Notes: generated from the letters alone by a model not told the origin. Shown: positions 15,129 through 21,158, counted from the stretch's first letter. The stretch is DNA of 21,158 bases from Nanobdellati archaeon (GCA_018304505.1 JAGVWA010000011.1:1-21158), one strand, 5' to 3'. Program-made: numbers and translations.

Positions 15129-15206
15129 TTTTTAGTATAAAAATATACCTGTTTTGGTTAAAATAATCATTTTTTAGCATAAACAGATATAAAATTATAC
15201 CTGTTT
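15129..15206. promoter_or_regulatory. Duplicated palindromic element at the Fic promoter
   Basis: Two similar blocks occur: TTTTTTAG-ATAAA followed by TATACCTGTTTT at 15128-15154 and again at about 15171-15206. Each contains an inverted repeat over an AT-rich TATA-like core: GTATAAAAATATAC at 15135-15148 and TATAAAATTATA at about 15189-15200. Candidate operators for a regulator, possibly the Fic protein's own winged helix. Confidence 0.5.
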
Positions 15207-15329
15207 TGTGCTCGGGGGTCTTTTTGGGCTTTAACCGACCTTCTTTTATACTATCCGCTTTATTTGTGCCGTCTGCTTCTTTTTTGTATATACCGCCCTC
15301 TTCGTGCTGCTGGCCCCATTTATACTGCG

Positions 15330-16022
15330 TCAGAGCAACGCCAGGAACTCCTTGGCCGTCTCAATGTTTGGTTTGAACGGAAATCGCTCGAAGAAAGACC
15401 TGAACTCTGGATAGAACTCCAGTGTGGCGTCGATGAGGGTCTGCTCCCTATCCGAGAAGTCCAGCGAGCGCATTTCCAGCTGCAGCACGTGCCGGTATGC
15501 CGGGTCGGTGTAGCACATGAACAGGTTGATGGCGTGCCACAGGAAGTCCGTCAGTTTTCGGTCCCTGACTAATGGATAGAACAGCGTAATGAGGTCGAAA
15601 TTATGTTCTTGTAGGACGGGCAGGTTGTACATGAAGAACGCGTCGTCGAGGTACAGGAAGTTCACCTGATACAATGCAGTGAGGTTGCGCGGTAGTGTAA
15701 GATCCTGGTTTGCGTGGTGAATCCTCATCAGGGCCCGGATCTTGGCCCAGTCACCCCCAGCGCTCCCTGTATCTCCCATACTCATGGAAACCCCGACGCG
15801 CCGGGTGTCTGGGGTGTACTTTACTAAAATGTTCTTGGCAACGAGGTCTGCAAGCACATCATCCTGCACGAACCTGCTGACCTTCTTGTCCGGCGTTTTC
15901 GGGTAAAAGCCCGGAACGGTGTCTCTTAGGTGCCGCGCGATCTCTGTCGCGCTTCTGGGAATTGGGTACCTGCAGAACTCCAGCGTTTTCATCTTGGCGA
16001 GGTCCTTGCTGTAGTGCACCAT
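15330..16022 (-). CDS. Orphan protein with N-terminal winged helix (230 aa)
   Basis: The first ~75 residues look like a winged helix-turn-helix (LEFCRYPIPRSATEIARHLR, then DDVLADLVAKNILVKYTPDT). The remaining ~150 residues are mostly helical with aromatic-rich stretches (YQVNFLYLDDAFFMYNLPVL, FYPEFRSFFERFPF). They have no membrane anchor and no enzyme motif I recognise. It is probably a transcription factor with an unknown sensing domain. The ATG at 16022 has a TATA box 25 bp upstream (minus strand TTTTTTATACC, 16043-16053), so the transcript is leaderless. It lies upstream of the Fic gene on the same strand with a 200-bp gap, so the two are probably separate units. Confidence 0.8.
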   Translation of the reverse strand: MVHYSKDLAKMKTLEFCRYPIPRSATEIARHLRDTVPGFYPKTPDKKVSRFVQDDVLADLVAKNILVKYTPDTRRVGVSMSMGDTGSAGGDWAKIRALMRIHHANQDLTLPRNLTALYQVNFLYLDDAFFMYNLPVLQEHNFDLITLFYPLVRDRKLTDFLWHAINLFMCYTDPAYRHVLQLEMRSLDFSDREQTLIDATLEFYPEFRSFFERFPFKPNIETAKEFLALL

Positions 16023-16110
16023 GGCTTAATCTTTCATTTAAGGTATAAAAAAGTATGGGTGCTTTCTCGGACTTGGCGTAATCCTGCGGGCTGTGTAGGT
16101 TCGGCACATG

Positions 16111-16182
16111 TCAGACCACGTGTCCGGCTCAACAGTTCTCAGACCACACCTCCAGCCCAGCAGTTCTCCGGCCCAATAGTTC
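16111..16182. repeat. 28-bp tandem repeat, about 2.6 copies
   Basis: Units are 16111-16138, 16139-16166 and a partial 16167-16182. Each full unit begins TCAGACCAC and each ends in A-TAGTTC or CAGTTC. The copies differ at several positions. Confidence 0.75.
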
Positions 16183-16232
16183 CAGTATTCGGTTTTTCAG
16201 AAATCGGTAGTTGTAGTAGTAGAAAGTAATTG

Positions 16233-16272
16233 CGTATATATAATATAATACGTATATATAATATAATATAAT
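16233..16272. repeat. AT-only tandem repeat of 18 bp
   Basis: CGTATATATAATATAATA occurs at 16233-16250 and 16251-16268, giving a ~40-bp near-pure AT tract that would melt easily. Confidence 0.8.
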
Positions 16273-16293
16273 GTATCTGTTGGTGTGTTGGTT

Positions 16294-16373
16294 GGTTCGG
16301 TTGTTGATTGGTTCGGTTGTTGATTGGTTTGATTGTTGGTTGATTCGGTTGTTGATTGGTTTGGTTGGGGCTG
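16294..16373. repeat. 16-bp G/T tandem repeat
   Basis: Five units follow GGTTCGGTTGTTGATT: exact at 16294-16309 and 16310-16325, then diverged at 16326, 16342 and 16358. It grades into longer G/T low-complexity sequence to about 16617. Confidence 0.8.
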
Positions 16374-16619
16374 GTTTGGGTTTTGGTTGGGGTTGTTTGT
16401 GCATTTTTTGGGGGTTGGTTTGGGTTTTTTGTTGGTTCGTTTGGGTTGGTTGTGGGTGGAAGCTGGTCGCTTGACCGTGTTGGTTGTTTGACAAAAATGG
16501 GTTGCTTAGCGATGATTTTGGTGTGTTGTGGGTGTTGGGTTGTTGGTTGGTTTTTGGGTGTGTTGTGGTTGGGGTTGTTTTGGGGTTGTGGGTGTTGTGT
16601 TGCGGTACGTGTTGGGCCC

Positions 16620-16985
16620 CTATCGTCTGTGGTGCCTGATCAGGTGGGCTGGCGACTTTTTGTACAAACCCGTGCTGCTAGTCCTTGAGCGTACCGCCCT
16701 TTGCGGTTCTGGCGCGTGTTCTTCTGGTTCGGGGCTATAAGCCGGGCCCCCACGCCGTTGTACAAGCACAATGTCCTTAACTGATAAAACGTTTGAGTAT
16801 GAAACCGACATGTCCCGAGCCATTACACGTGCTTCTTCCTTGCTCATTGGCCGCAGGGCCTGCGTTGTGAGCTTGAGCACACCCCCCATTTCTAGGTCTA
16901 GGATTATGTCATGGACCTTGCCAACATAACCCGCTTCTGCGCTGAAGATGTCCATACCGTACATGCGTGATAGCTCTACTGTCAT
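16620..16985 (-). CDS. PRC-barrel domain protein
   Basis: Residues 1 to ~82 form a typical archaeal PRC-barrel: ELSRMYGMDIFSAEAGYVGKV, then DIILDLEMGGVLKL, then SVSYSNVLSVKDIVLV. Such domains occur in RimM and in stand-alone archaeal proteins linked to RNA processing or division (CdpB-type); the sequence does not choose between these. An unusual ~40-residue basic, Pro/Arg-rich tail follows (SPEPEEHAPEPQRAVRSRTS... to HLIRHHRR), ending exactly where the G/T-rich region begins, so the tail may have been gained by read-through. A TATA box (GGTTTATAATT on the plus strand, 17018-17028) lies ~37 bp before the ATG, giving a ~10-base leader. Confidence 0.88.
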   Translation of the reverse strand: MTVELSRMYGMDIFSAEAGYVGKVHDIILDLEMGGVLKLTTQALRPMSKEEARVMARDMSVSYSNVLSVKDIVLVQRRGGPAYSPEPEEHAPEPQRAVRSRTSSTGLYKKSPAHLIRHHRR

Positions 16986-17135
16986 GATGTTTCGCCAATG
17001 AGAAATAGGAAGCAGGGGTTTATAATTCTTTCGTTTTCAGAAGCCGCACAACGAAATACTGGAAGTAGCCCCCCAGCGCGGGGCGTTGAAACAACCCCCA
17101 ACCAGGAACGCCAAACCCGGCCAGCAAGTCAAGGA

Positions 17136-18248
17136 TTACTTGTTTGCGAGCACAAACCTGATTTTTTCCTCTAGGTCAAAGACCTGCCCGTTGTCACGCG
17201 AGATTTTTTTCACCACGGGTTCTGTTAGACCCTTCTTGCTCATGATGTGCACGTCGCTCACGAGCGCAAGCCGAGAGAGCTGCTTTGCGATGCTGCCCTT
17301 TGTTTTTCCGGTTTGCTCGGCTATCTGCTCGTACGTCATGGGCTTGTTTGAGTCGCTAAGACACGTGACTATGCTCCACTGCAGCGGCGACAACCTCGAC
17401 TCGAGTTCGTTTATTTCCAGCGACCGGGTGTTTTCTGCGATTTTCTCGTTTGATTCCTTCACAATGCGCACCAGGGTAGAGGTGGGTGATAGCTCCACGG
17501 GCACGCGCTTGTCAAGTTCCGCCAAGGCGTGACTATGCTTGCCAATGATTGAGGCAATGGTGTTGCTGTTGATGCTGTGCTCCTTGTTGTGCGTCTCGTG
17601 CAGTTCGCGGCAGATCTTCTCCGCATTTTTGAGCACGTTCCTGGCGTTCAGGTCGCTCCTGACCGCGAGCTCGTGTAAGGCTTGGCTCGTGAACGGGTTA
17701 ACGCCACCGTCCATGCGCTTTTTAATCAGCTCAATCAAGTCATCTGAGCTGAACTTTGGCAACTCGATGGTGTCTGAAATGCGGTGTTTCATTGAATCAA
17801 CAATGTTTGCGTAGTCAATGGTTGAGAACACCACGGCCTTAAGCACACCAGAGTCGAAGAAAGCCTTGATTTCCTCGGTCTTGTCTTCATCAAGCTTCTG
17901 GATCTCGTCGCAAAGTAGCACGACCTTGTCTTTGCTTGAGTACGCCCCGCCGTCAAGCAGGCCGAGCAGGCGCCGGGGTTTAGTCATGAGCTTAGTCATG
18001 GAAAACTCGCTTGCTGGGGCCTGACTACAGTCATGATAGACCATGTTAAAGTCAGTCCCAAGTTCACCGGCAAGCAGCTTCAGCATCGTTGTCTTGCCAT
18101 TTCCTGCGTAGCCAACAACAGCGGTGATGTTTCCGCTGTGGATGCTTTCCTTAATTTTTTTAAGTTCACTCACCCTACCCACAAACTTTTCTGGGTGGGG
18201 CCTAATGTCGAAGGGGTTTTCCTTGAAACCATACGATTCAAACCACAT
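17136..18248 (-). CDS. Orc1/Cdc6-like AAA ATPase with C-terminal winged helix
   Basis: The 370-residue protein starts MWFESYGFKENPFDIRP, an entry segment typical of archaeal AAA ATPases related to Orc1/Cdc6 and ExeA. Walker A is GYAGNGKT (46-53), Walker B VVLLCDEIQ (109-117, D114 E115) and a sensor-1-like strand KAVVFSTIDYA follows. A helical lid domain follows (DLIELIKKRMDG to ALHELAVRSDLNARN). A C-terminal winged helix (about 290-370; SPLQWSIVTCLS, MTYEQIAEQTGKTKGSIAKQLSRL) would bind DNA. The ATG has GGAG seven bases upstream and a TATA box at 18318-18329, giving a ~50-base leader that contains TAGTCA motifs. It may be a replication initiator or a transcriptional regulator; a true Cdc6 assignment is not secured. 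Confidence 0.88.
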   Translation of the reverse strand: MWFESYGFKENPFDIRPHPEKFVGRVSELKKIKESIHSGNITAVVGYAGNGKTTMLKLLAGELGTDFNMVYHDCSQAPASEFSMTKLMTKPRRLLGLLDGGAYSSKDKVVLLCDEIQKLDEDKTEEIKAFFDSGVLKAVVFSTIDYANIVDSMKHRISDTIELPKFSSDDLIELIKKRMDGGVNPFTSQALHELAVRSDLNARNVLKNAEKICRELHETHNKEHSINSNTIASIIGKHSHALAELDKRVPVELSPTSTLVRIVKESNEKIAENTRSLEINELESRLSPLQWSIVTCLSDSNKPMTYEQIAEQTGKTKGSIAKQLSRLALVSDVHIMSKKGLTEPVVKKISRDNGQVFDLEEKIRFVLANK

Positions 18249-18255
18249 ATCAATT

Positions 18256-18259
18256 CTCC
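18256..18259 (-). promoter_or_regulatory. Ribosome binding site of AAA ATPase gene
   Basis: On the minus strand GGAG is seven bases before the ATG at 18248. It is unusual in this window for the first gene of a transcript to have a leader and a Shine-Dalgarno site. Confidence 0.5.
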
Positions 18260-18260
18260 G

Positions 18261-18436
18261 TAGTCATTTTTGATAGCCCGCAGGCGTAGTCATTAGTCAC
18301 GGACTTAGTCACCGATAGGTTTATATAGTAGTCATGACTAGTCACCATGACTACAATTTGACTAAGACACACGTTCTATGACTAAGATGCGTGACTCTGA
18401 CTAACAAGCGTTAGTCAAGAAATGAATACGTAGTCA
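18261..18436. repeat. TAGTCA/TGACTA iteron-like array
   Basis: TAGTCA starts at 18261, 18287, 18294, 18306, 18329, 18339, 18412 and 18431. TGACTA (same site, other strand) starts at 18335, 18348, 18359, 18379 and 18398. That makes thirteen sites in 176 bp, including the nested palindrome TAGTCATGACTAGTCA at 18329-18344. Further copies lie in the coding region of the AAA ATPase at 17981, 17993 and 18022, and at 17366 and 17530. Divergent TATA boxes (18318-18329 minus, 18440-18447 plus) sit within and at the edge of the array. Confidence 0.9.
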
Positions 18437-18439
18437 GGG

Positions 18440-18447
18440 TATATAAA
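18440..18447 (+). promoter_or_regulatory. TATA box of the short gene at 18467
   Basis: TATATAAA lies 27 bp before the ATG at 18467 and directly abuts the last TAGTCA site (18431-18436), so a protein bound there should affect it. Confidence 0.65.
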
Positions 18448-18466
18448 GGTATTGGGGCTGTTGGGC

Positions 18467-18598
18467 ATGATAACTCTCACTGAGTTTGTGAAGGCGCTCG
18501 AAAAGAGCAGATTTGGATATAAGATCGAGAACAGGGGCTTTGTAAATATAACTGTAGACACGTCGAGGCTCCTCCTACACCCAGTCAAGGCATGCTGA
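18467..18598 (+). CDS. Short 43-aa gene or 5' gene fragment
   Basis: An ATG 27 bp after a strong TATA box opens a 43-codon frame beginning MITLTEFVKALEKSRFGYKI and ending in LLLHPVKAC. The composition is ordinary protein (a helix, then a strand FVNITVDTSRLLL), not low complexity. It stops abruptly, and repeat-rich DNA follows. It reads like the first third of a larger protein whose remainder was lost, but it could be an intact small protein controlled by the TAGTCA array. No family recognised with confidence. Confidence 0.45.
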   Translation: MITLTEFVKALEKSRFGYKIENRGFVNITVDTSRLLLHPVKAC

Positions 18599-18689
18599 GG
18601 GGCTGAACTCTCACTTTGGGATCAACCCTCATTTTTCTAGCTTCAGCGCTTGAATACCGGAAGTGACCCCCTGGTTTTCGGTCTTTTTT

Positions 18690-18836
18690 CTACTTTTTGC
18701 CTTCGTATACGGTGCGAACGCTCACGTTTCCCTTTTTGTTCACACGCTGCGAGCTGTACCTGTAAGGCCCGTGAAGCTGGCCGCGGGCGCACCTACAATT
18801 GGGCTTCCCACACCGCACATACCTTGAATACACCAT
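18690..18836 (-). CDS. Tiny DUF6788-like protein (48 aa)
   Basis: The ATG at 18836 gives MVYSRYVRCGKPNCRCARGQ followed by LHGPYRYSSQRVNKKGN. The CGKPNCRCARG-LHGPY signature is that of the DUF6788-type motif found in many archaeal short proteins; the cysteine trio may hold a metal (inference). A TATA box (GGTATTTAAG on the plus strand, 18857-18866) lies 26 bp before this ATG, so upstream in-frame Met codons are unlikely starts. The usual longer helical partner region is missing, so it may be a shortened member. It ends in a basic tail (RTVYEGKK). Confidence 0.6.
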   Translation of the reverse strand: MVYSRYVRCGKPNCRCARGQLHGPYRYSSQRVNKKGNVSVRTVYEGKK

Positions 18837-19406
18837 GTTGTAGTGTAAGAATAGGGGGTATTTAAGACTTGTGCTCAAACCCTCACATTGTGCCCGGCAA
18901 ACTGAGCACGAACCGCACGCCCCTGGGCGCGAGCATAAAACCCACCCGCGAGCATGGGGGCTCGGTACCCCCGCACGAACCCCCACAACCCCTCTGTAGT
19001 GTAAGATCTGCTGCGTGTAGTGTAAGATCCAATGTTTGGGGCCCTGAGCACAGAATCCTCACTTTGGGCACAACACACCTGAGCACACGTGCTTGGGCAT
19101 CACCGCATGCGCCCACGCCCAAGGCGCCCACAAGCCAAACCACAGCACAAACACACACATTACGCCCCCCACCCACTCAGCATACCACCCAAGCCACGCC
19201 AGCAGCCGCATAGCACCCGTATTCGCAGAACCCTCACCTTTAGCGTGCCACTTATATATGATATATCTTAATGGTTTTTGTTTATAAATTAAATTGATTA
19301 TAGCGTAAAGTATAAAAAATAAAATATGTTTTAAAACCTATAAATTAAATCGTAACGGCAAACATTTATATACTTCGTCTTATTATATTTTGTTTAGGTG
19401 AGACTC
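18837..19406. other. Repeat-containing non-coding region
   Basis: No gene is supported. TGTAGTGTAAGA occurs at 18839-18850, 18995-19006 and 19016-19027; the last two are 21 bp apart and extend to TGTAGTGTAAGATC. CTCACTTTGGG occurs at 19058-19068 and, outside, at 18610-18620. From about 19085 to 19215 the plus strand is almost only C and A, and the rest (19255-19375) is AT-rich. Frames across the C/A stretch are low-complexity Pro/His/Thr/Gln translations. The right end holds the promoter of the gene at 19407. Confidence 0.65.
19364..19401 (+). promoter_or_regulatory. Promoter and ribosome binding site of HTH gene
   Basis: The TATA box is TTTATATAC (19365-19373). GGTGA at 19397-19401 is five bases before the ATG at 19407, which is therefore preferred to the GTG at 19398 that forms part of the Shine-Dalgarno site itself. 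Confidence 0.6.
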
Positions 19407-19739
19407 ATGATAAGTGCCCTTTTCTTTAAGCAAAAACCGGTGCGCGCCCTTGCCTCCCTGGCGCAAAAAGACAGGGTTTGGTATGCAAGCATGCTGTGCA
19501 AGGAAATCGATTGCACGTACCCCCATTTGACAAACCTCCTGAAGGAGTTTGAGCGTCAAAATTTGATTACGACCACCGGGCAAGGCAGAATTAAGATCAT
19601 CGAACTCACAGACACGGGCGACGACCTCGCGCACGACCTCGAAAACCTGCTGCGGCGCATGGACAAAATCGAAAAAAGCGGAGGAAGCAAGGCGCAGGAG
19701 CAAGAGGCTGAAGCGGGAGAGAAAAAGCCCGGAAAGTAA
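19407..19739 (+). CDS. MarR/ArsR-like winged-helix regulator
   Basis: The product has 110 residues from the ATG at 19407. The winged helix covers most of the protein: RALASLAQKDRVWYASMLCK, then a recognition-helix region CTYPHLTNLLKEFERQNLI and a wing TTTGQGRIKIIELTDTG. A short helix (DDLAHDLENLLRRMDKIE) and a disordered charged tail (GSKAQEQEAEAGEKKPGK) follow. It is likely a DNA-binding repressor; dimerisation and ligand are unknown. It precedes the GNAT gene by 51 bp, with a TTTGGG hairpin in the gap, and the two probably form one transcript. Confidence 0.8.
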   Translation: MISALFFKQKPVRALASLAQKDRVWYASMLCKEIDCTYPHLTNLLKEFERQNLITTTGQGRIKIIELTDTGDDLAHDLENLLRRMDKIEKSGGSKAQEQEAEAGEKKPGK

Positions 19740-19741
19740 AC

Positions 19742-19783
19742 TTTGGGAAAAACCCAAAAAGTTTGGGAAAACAGAATTTGGGG
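19742..19783 (+). repeat. TTTGGG hairpin and repeat between HTH and GNAT genes
   Basis: TTTGGGAAAAACCCAAA (19742-19758) forms a 6-bp stem with an A5 loop just after the stop codon. TTTGGG(G)AAA recurs at 19762 and 19777. It could be an RNA hairpin or an operator. Confidence 0.5.
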
Positions 19784-19790
19784 AAATAGC

Positions 19791-20375
19791 ATGGTGGCAG
19801 CAGAAATAAGGCACGTGGGAATCGAGGATTTTGAGACCCTGAAGATGATCTACGACAAGACAAACCCGAAGGGCGGCAAAAAGTTCGGCAGTTACCCGAT
19901 GATGGACTGGATCAAGTACCCGCGGCAGAACCAGATGCTGCTCGCATTTGTCGATGAAAAGCCAGCGGGTTTCATTATCGCGCAGCCCCGTGGAAGAAAG
20001 ACCAAGATAGTGTTCTTAAGAATTCTTAAGGCATTTGAGAAAAAGGGCACGCGGAAGCAGTTGCTTGATGCGATCACCAGCACGCTGGACGCAGGGCGCA
20101 CGGTGGAAATGGTTGTGCCGCGCTCATCAGCTGCATTGACTGGTTTTTTCAGGCGCCACGGTTTTGAGCAAACGGAAACTTATCCTGGCTTGTTTGGCAG
20201 CGGCAAAACAGGCGTGCTGTTCAGCAAAACAATTGAACTTCCAGTGTACGGCCGAACCAGGGCGCTGAAGGAAGCCGGGGAACGAGAGAAGCCGCAGGGC
20301 CTTTCGGGAACACGGGGTTTGCGCACTTCGATTTTAGAGCGCAATTTGCGGAAGCTGGACGAGATTTTAGATTGA
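19791..20375 (+). CDS. GNAT-family N-acetyltransferase
   Basis: The product has 194 residues from the ATG at 19791 (MVAAEIRHVGIEDFETLKMI), the typical beginning of a GNAT fold. An earlier in-frame ATG at 19743 would add a poor stretch encoded by the TTTGGG repeats. Strands run MLLAFVDEKPAGFIIAQPRG, KIVFLRILKAF and EKKGTRKQLLDAI; the last occupies the position of the acetyl-CoA-binding Q/R-x-x-G-x-G/A loop, in a reduced form. VEMVVPRSSAALTGFFRRHGFEQTETY is the typical strand-6 region. An extra basic, charged tail of ~45 residues (YGRTRALKEAGEREKPQGLS to the end) is not part of the fold. Substrate unknown. It converges with MWD gene 4. Confidence 0.82.
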   Translation: MVAAEIRHVGIEDFETLKMIYDKTNPKGGKKFGSYPMMDWIKYPRQNQMLLAFVDEKPAGFIIAQPRGRKTKIVFLRILKAFEKKGTRKQLLDAITSTLDAGRTVEMVVPRSSAALTGFFRRHGFEQTETYPGLFGSGKTGVLFSKTIELPVYGRTRALKEAGEREKPQGLSGTRGLRTSILERNLRKLDEILD

Positions 20376-20388
20376 TGATCTTTTGGGG

Positions 20389-20785
20389 TTAGAATGATCG
20401 TGGCACAGGTTGTTGAGCGCCACGCAGTAGGCCTTCCAGCGCCGCGATTTCTGTTTCCAGGACAGCTATAGTGCTGTCGACCTTTACACCAGGCTGGTCG
20501 ATCATTGCCTCAACGGCAAGTTTTCTGGCTGCGCATTCTGCTTCAGCTCTTGTCAGGGTGCCCCACAATTAAATTTCCCCTCTCAGTTGTGCGCCCGTCC
20601 GCGTCGCACAGCAACGCAAAATGGCCTTCGATGCCAACGATTTCCGCTTCAAATTCCTTGCGCAACGTTCGCGCGCCAGGATCATCGCCGTAAGTACTCA
20701 GTTCGTCAACAGCGTTCACCAGCGCCGCTCGCCGTTTAGCAAGCGCTCCGTCGCTTTTGTATTCTAGAATTGGTTCGTTCCACAT
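20389..20785 (-). pseudogene. MWD-family gene 4, interrupted by a one-base frameshift
   Basis: From the ATG at 20785 the frame reads MWNEPILEYKSDGALAKRRA and on to TTERGNLIVG, then stops at 20543 after only 80 codons. Removing one G from the GGGG run at 20561-20564 (minus strand) continues it through TLTRAEAECAARKLAVEAMI and EIAALEGLLRG to a TAA at 20389-20391, a 131-residue protein. The restored part aligns with the LLLTDG/AR-I block and following helix of MWD proteins 1 and 2, so it is a full-length paralogue. The indel may be a sequencing error, programmed slippage or real inactivation. A TATA box (TTTATAAGC) lies at 20830-20839, and a GTGAT ribosome binding site precedes the ATG. Confidence 0.65.
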
Positions 20786-20840
20786 AACTAATCACTTAGA
20801 TAATCACGTAGAATAATTTGGCTGTTCCGCTTTATAAGCT

Positions 20841-20880
20841 TTTTGCAGAATTAGATGTTGTTTTGCAGAATTAGATGGTC
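20841..20880. repeat. 20-bp tandem duplication at the end of MWD gene 5
   Basis: TTTTGCAGAATTAGATG is present at 20841-20857 and 20861-20877. The second copy contains the stop codon of the gene ending at 20871. Confidence 0.8.
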
Positions 20881-21086
20881 ATAGGTATATTTTTTAGGGT
20901 TTGGTAGTAGCGTGGGTCTTCGTCTTCCAACGGCTCTAGCACGTTCAGCATTTCCTTGACAAATTCTGATGGATCTTCTGCTAGCAAGCGTGCAGCCTCT
21001 TCAGCAGTCAGGTAACCAAGGCGATTAGGGTTAATTTTTATAGGTGCTGTTCCGAAGAATCCTGTTCCTGTTCCGCCGTCCCACAT
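20871..21086 (-). CDS. MWD-family small protein 5 (71 aa)
   Basis: The product starts MWDGGTGTGFFGTAPIKINP. It shares the MWD start and the ATGTGGGAC codons with genes 1-3 of the family but not their LLLTDG block. The middle is a helical pair, YLTAEEAARLLAEDPSEFVK and EMLNVLEPLEDEDPRYYQTL, strongly acidic and without export signal. TATA-like elements lie at 21101-21112 and 21121-21128, and GGAGATGA is ~10 bases before the ATG. It is encoded upstream of gene 4 on the same strand. Function unknown. Confidence 0.65.
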   Translation of the reverse strand: MWDGGTGTGFFGTAPIKINPNRLGYLTAEEAARLLAEDPSEFVKEMLNVLEPLEDEDPRYYQTLKNIPMTI

Positions 21087-21158
21087 TAGTTGTCATCTCC
21101 GGTATAATTATACATCGTATCTATAAATAGCTTTTGGTAGACTGCTAGAAGTTGACCC

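Larger units (their letters stand above)
16023..16619. other. Repeat-rich non-coding region, strongly strand-asymmetric
   Basis: No gene is supported here. It contains, left to right: a TATA box for the 16022 gene; a 28-bp repeat (16111-16182); a pure AT tract with an 18-bp repeat (16233-16272); and a ~330-bp stretch in which the plus strand is almost only G and T (16271-16617), including a 16-bp repeat and many GGG/GGGG runs capable of G-quadruplex formation. Open frames across it are low-complexity translations of the GT strand (poly Trp/Leu/Val/Gly, or Asn/Gln/Pro on the other strand) and are not credible genes. Confidence 0.75.

Noticed and set aside
16129-16494. Asn/Gln/Pro-rich 121-codon frame and several Trp/Leu/Gly frames in the G/T region
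   Set aside because: Low-complexity translation of simple repeats; G/T-only DNA lacks stop codons in some frames by composition.
17084-17094. GTTGAAAC-like word suggesting a CRISPR repeat
   Set aside because: Single occurrence with no spaced repeats; no cas gene in the window.
17136-18248. Firm assignment as the replication initiator Cdc6
   Set aside because: The AAA core and winged helix fit, but the start resembles the broader MWFE-YGFKENPF ATPase group and no canonical ORB sites are visible.
18869-19213. Pro/His/Thr-rich plus-strand frame
   Set aside because: Translation of the C/A-rich stretch; no promoter or ribosome binding site, and no recognisable domain.

Overview
The window reads as archaeal chromosome. 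Many genes have an archaeal TATA box 24-30 bp upstream of the start codon (leaderless transcripts). Genes inside operons are instead preceded by GGTGA-type ribosome binding sites. There is an archaeal initiator tRNA-Met, a class III (archaellin/pilin-type) signal peptide protein, a geranylgeranyl-reductase-type flavoprotein, a PRC-barrel protein and a COG1361-ABC exporter operon. The many small orphan genes would suit a DPANN or related lineage, but the sequence alone does not fix the taxon.

Layout. 1-3454 (+): a RAD55/KaiC-like ATPase, cut by the window edge, then an 897-residue coiled-coil protein. 3435-6942 (-): a three-gene operon of COG1361 surface protein, MacB/FtsX permease and LolD/MacB ATPase, with a 41-bp tandem repeat between the last two genes. 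7021-8568 (+): a divergent membrane-anchored extracellular protein. 8713-8787 (+): initiator tRNA-Met. 8883-9335 (-): a RelBE-type toxin-antitoxin pair lying between two similar promoter/start segments. 9477-11012 (+): a class III signal peptide protein, an orphan and a SAM methyltransferase. 11025-12315 (-): three small genes that all begin Met-Trp-Asp-Ile. 12373-13602 (-): geranylgeranyl reductase, with an array of GATTACA repeats in its promoter. 13797-16022 (-): a wHTH-Fic protein and a wHTH orphan. 16023-16619: an unusual non-coding stretch with three different tandem repeats and a G/T-only strand. 16620-18248 (-): a PRC-barrel protein and an Orc1/Cdc6-like AAA ATPase with a C-terminal winged helix. 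18261-18436: thirteen copies of TAGTCA/TGACTA. 18467-19406: a short fragment, a tiny DUF6788-like gene and repeat-rich non-coding DNA. 19407-20375 (+): an HTH regulator and a GNAT acetyltransferase. 20389-21086 (-): two more Met-Trp-Asp/Asn genes, the first carrying a frameshift that hides its conserved C-terminal half.

How the parts may work together. The COG1361-permease-ATPase operon is a known archaeal envelope arrangement, and the divergent anchored protein shares its promoter region. The AAA ATPase together with the TAGTCA array looks like a regulator or initiator with its own binding sites. The best candidate for something undescribed is the MWD family: five separately promoted small genes in two clusters. 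They share the first three codons, and three of them also share a C-terminal LLLTDG/AR-type block. I do not recognise this family. All functional statements about orphans are inference from sequence read by eye; no search was run.
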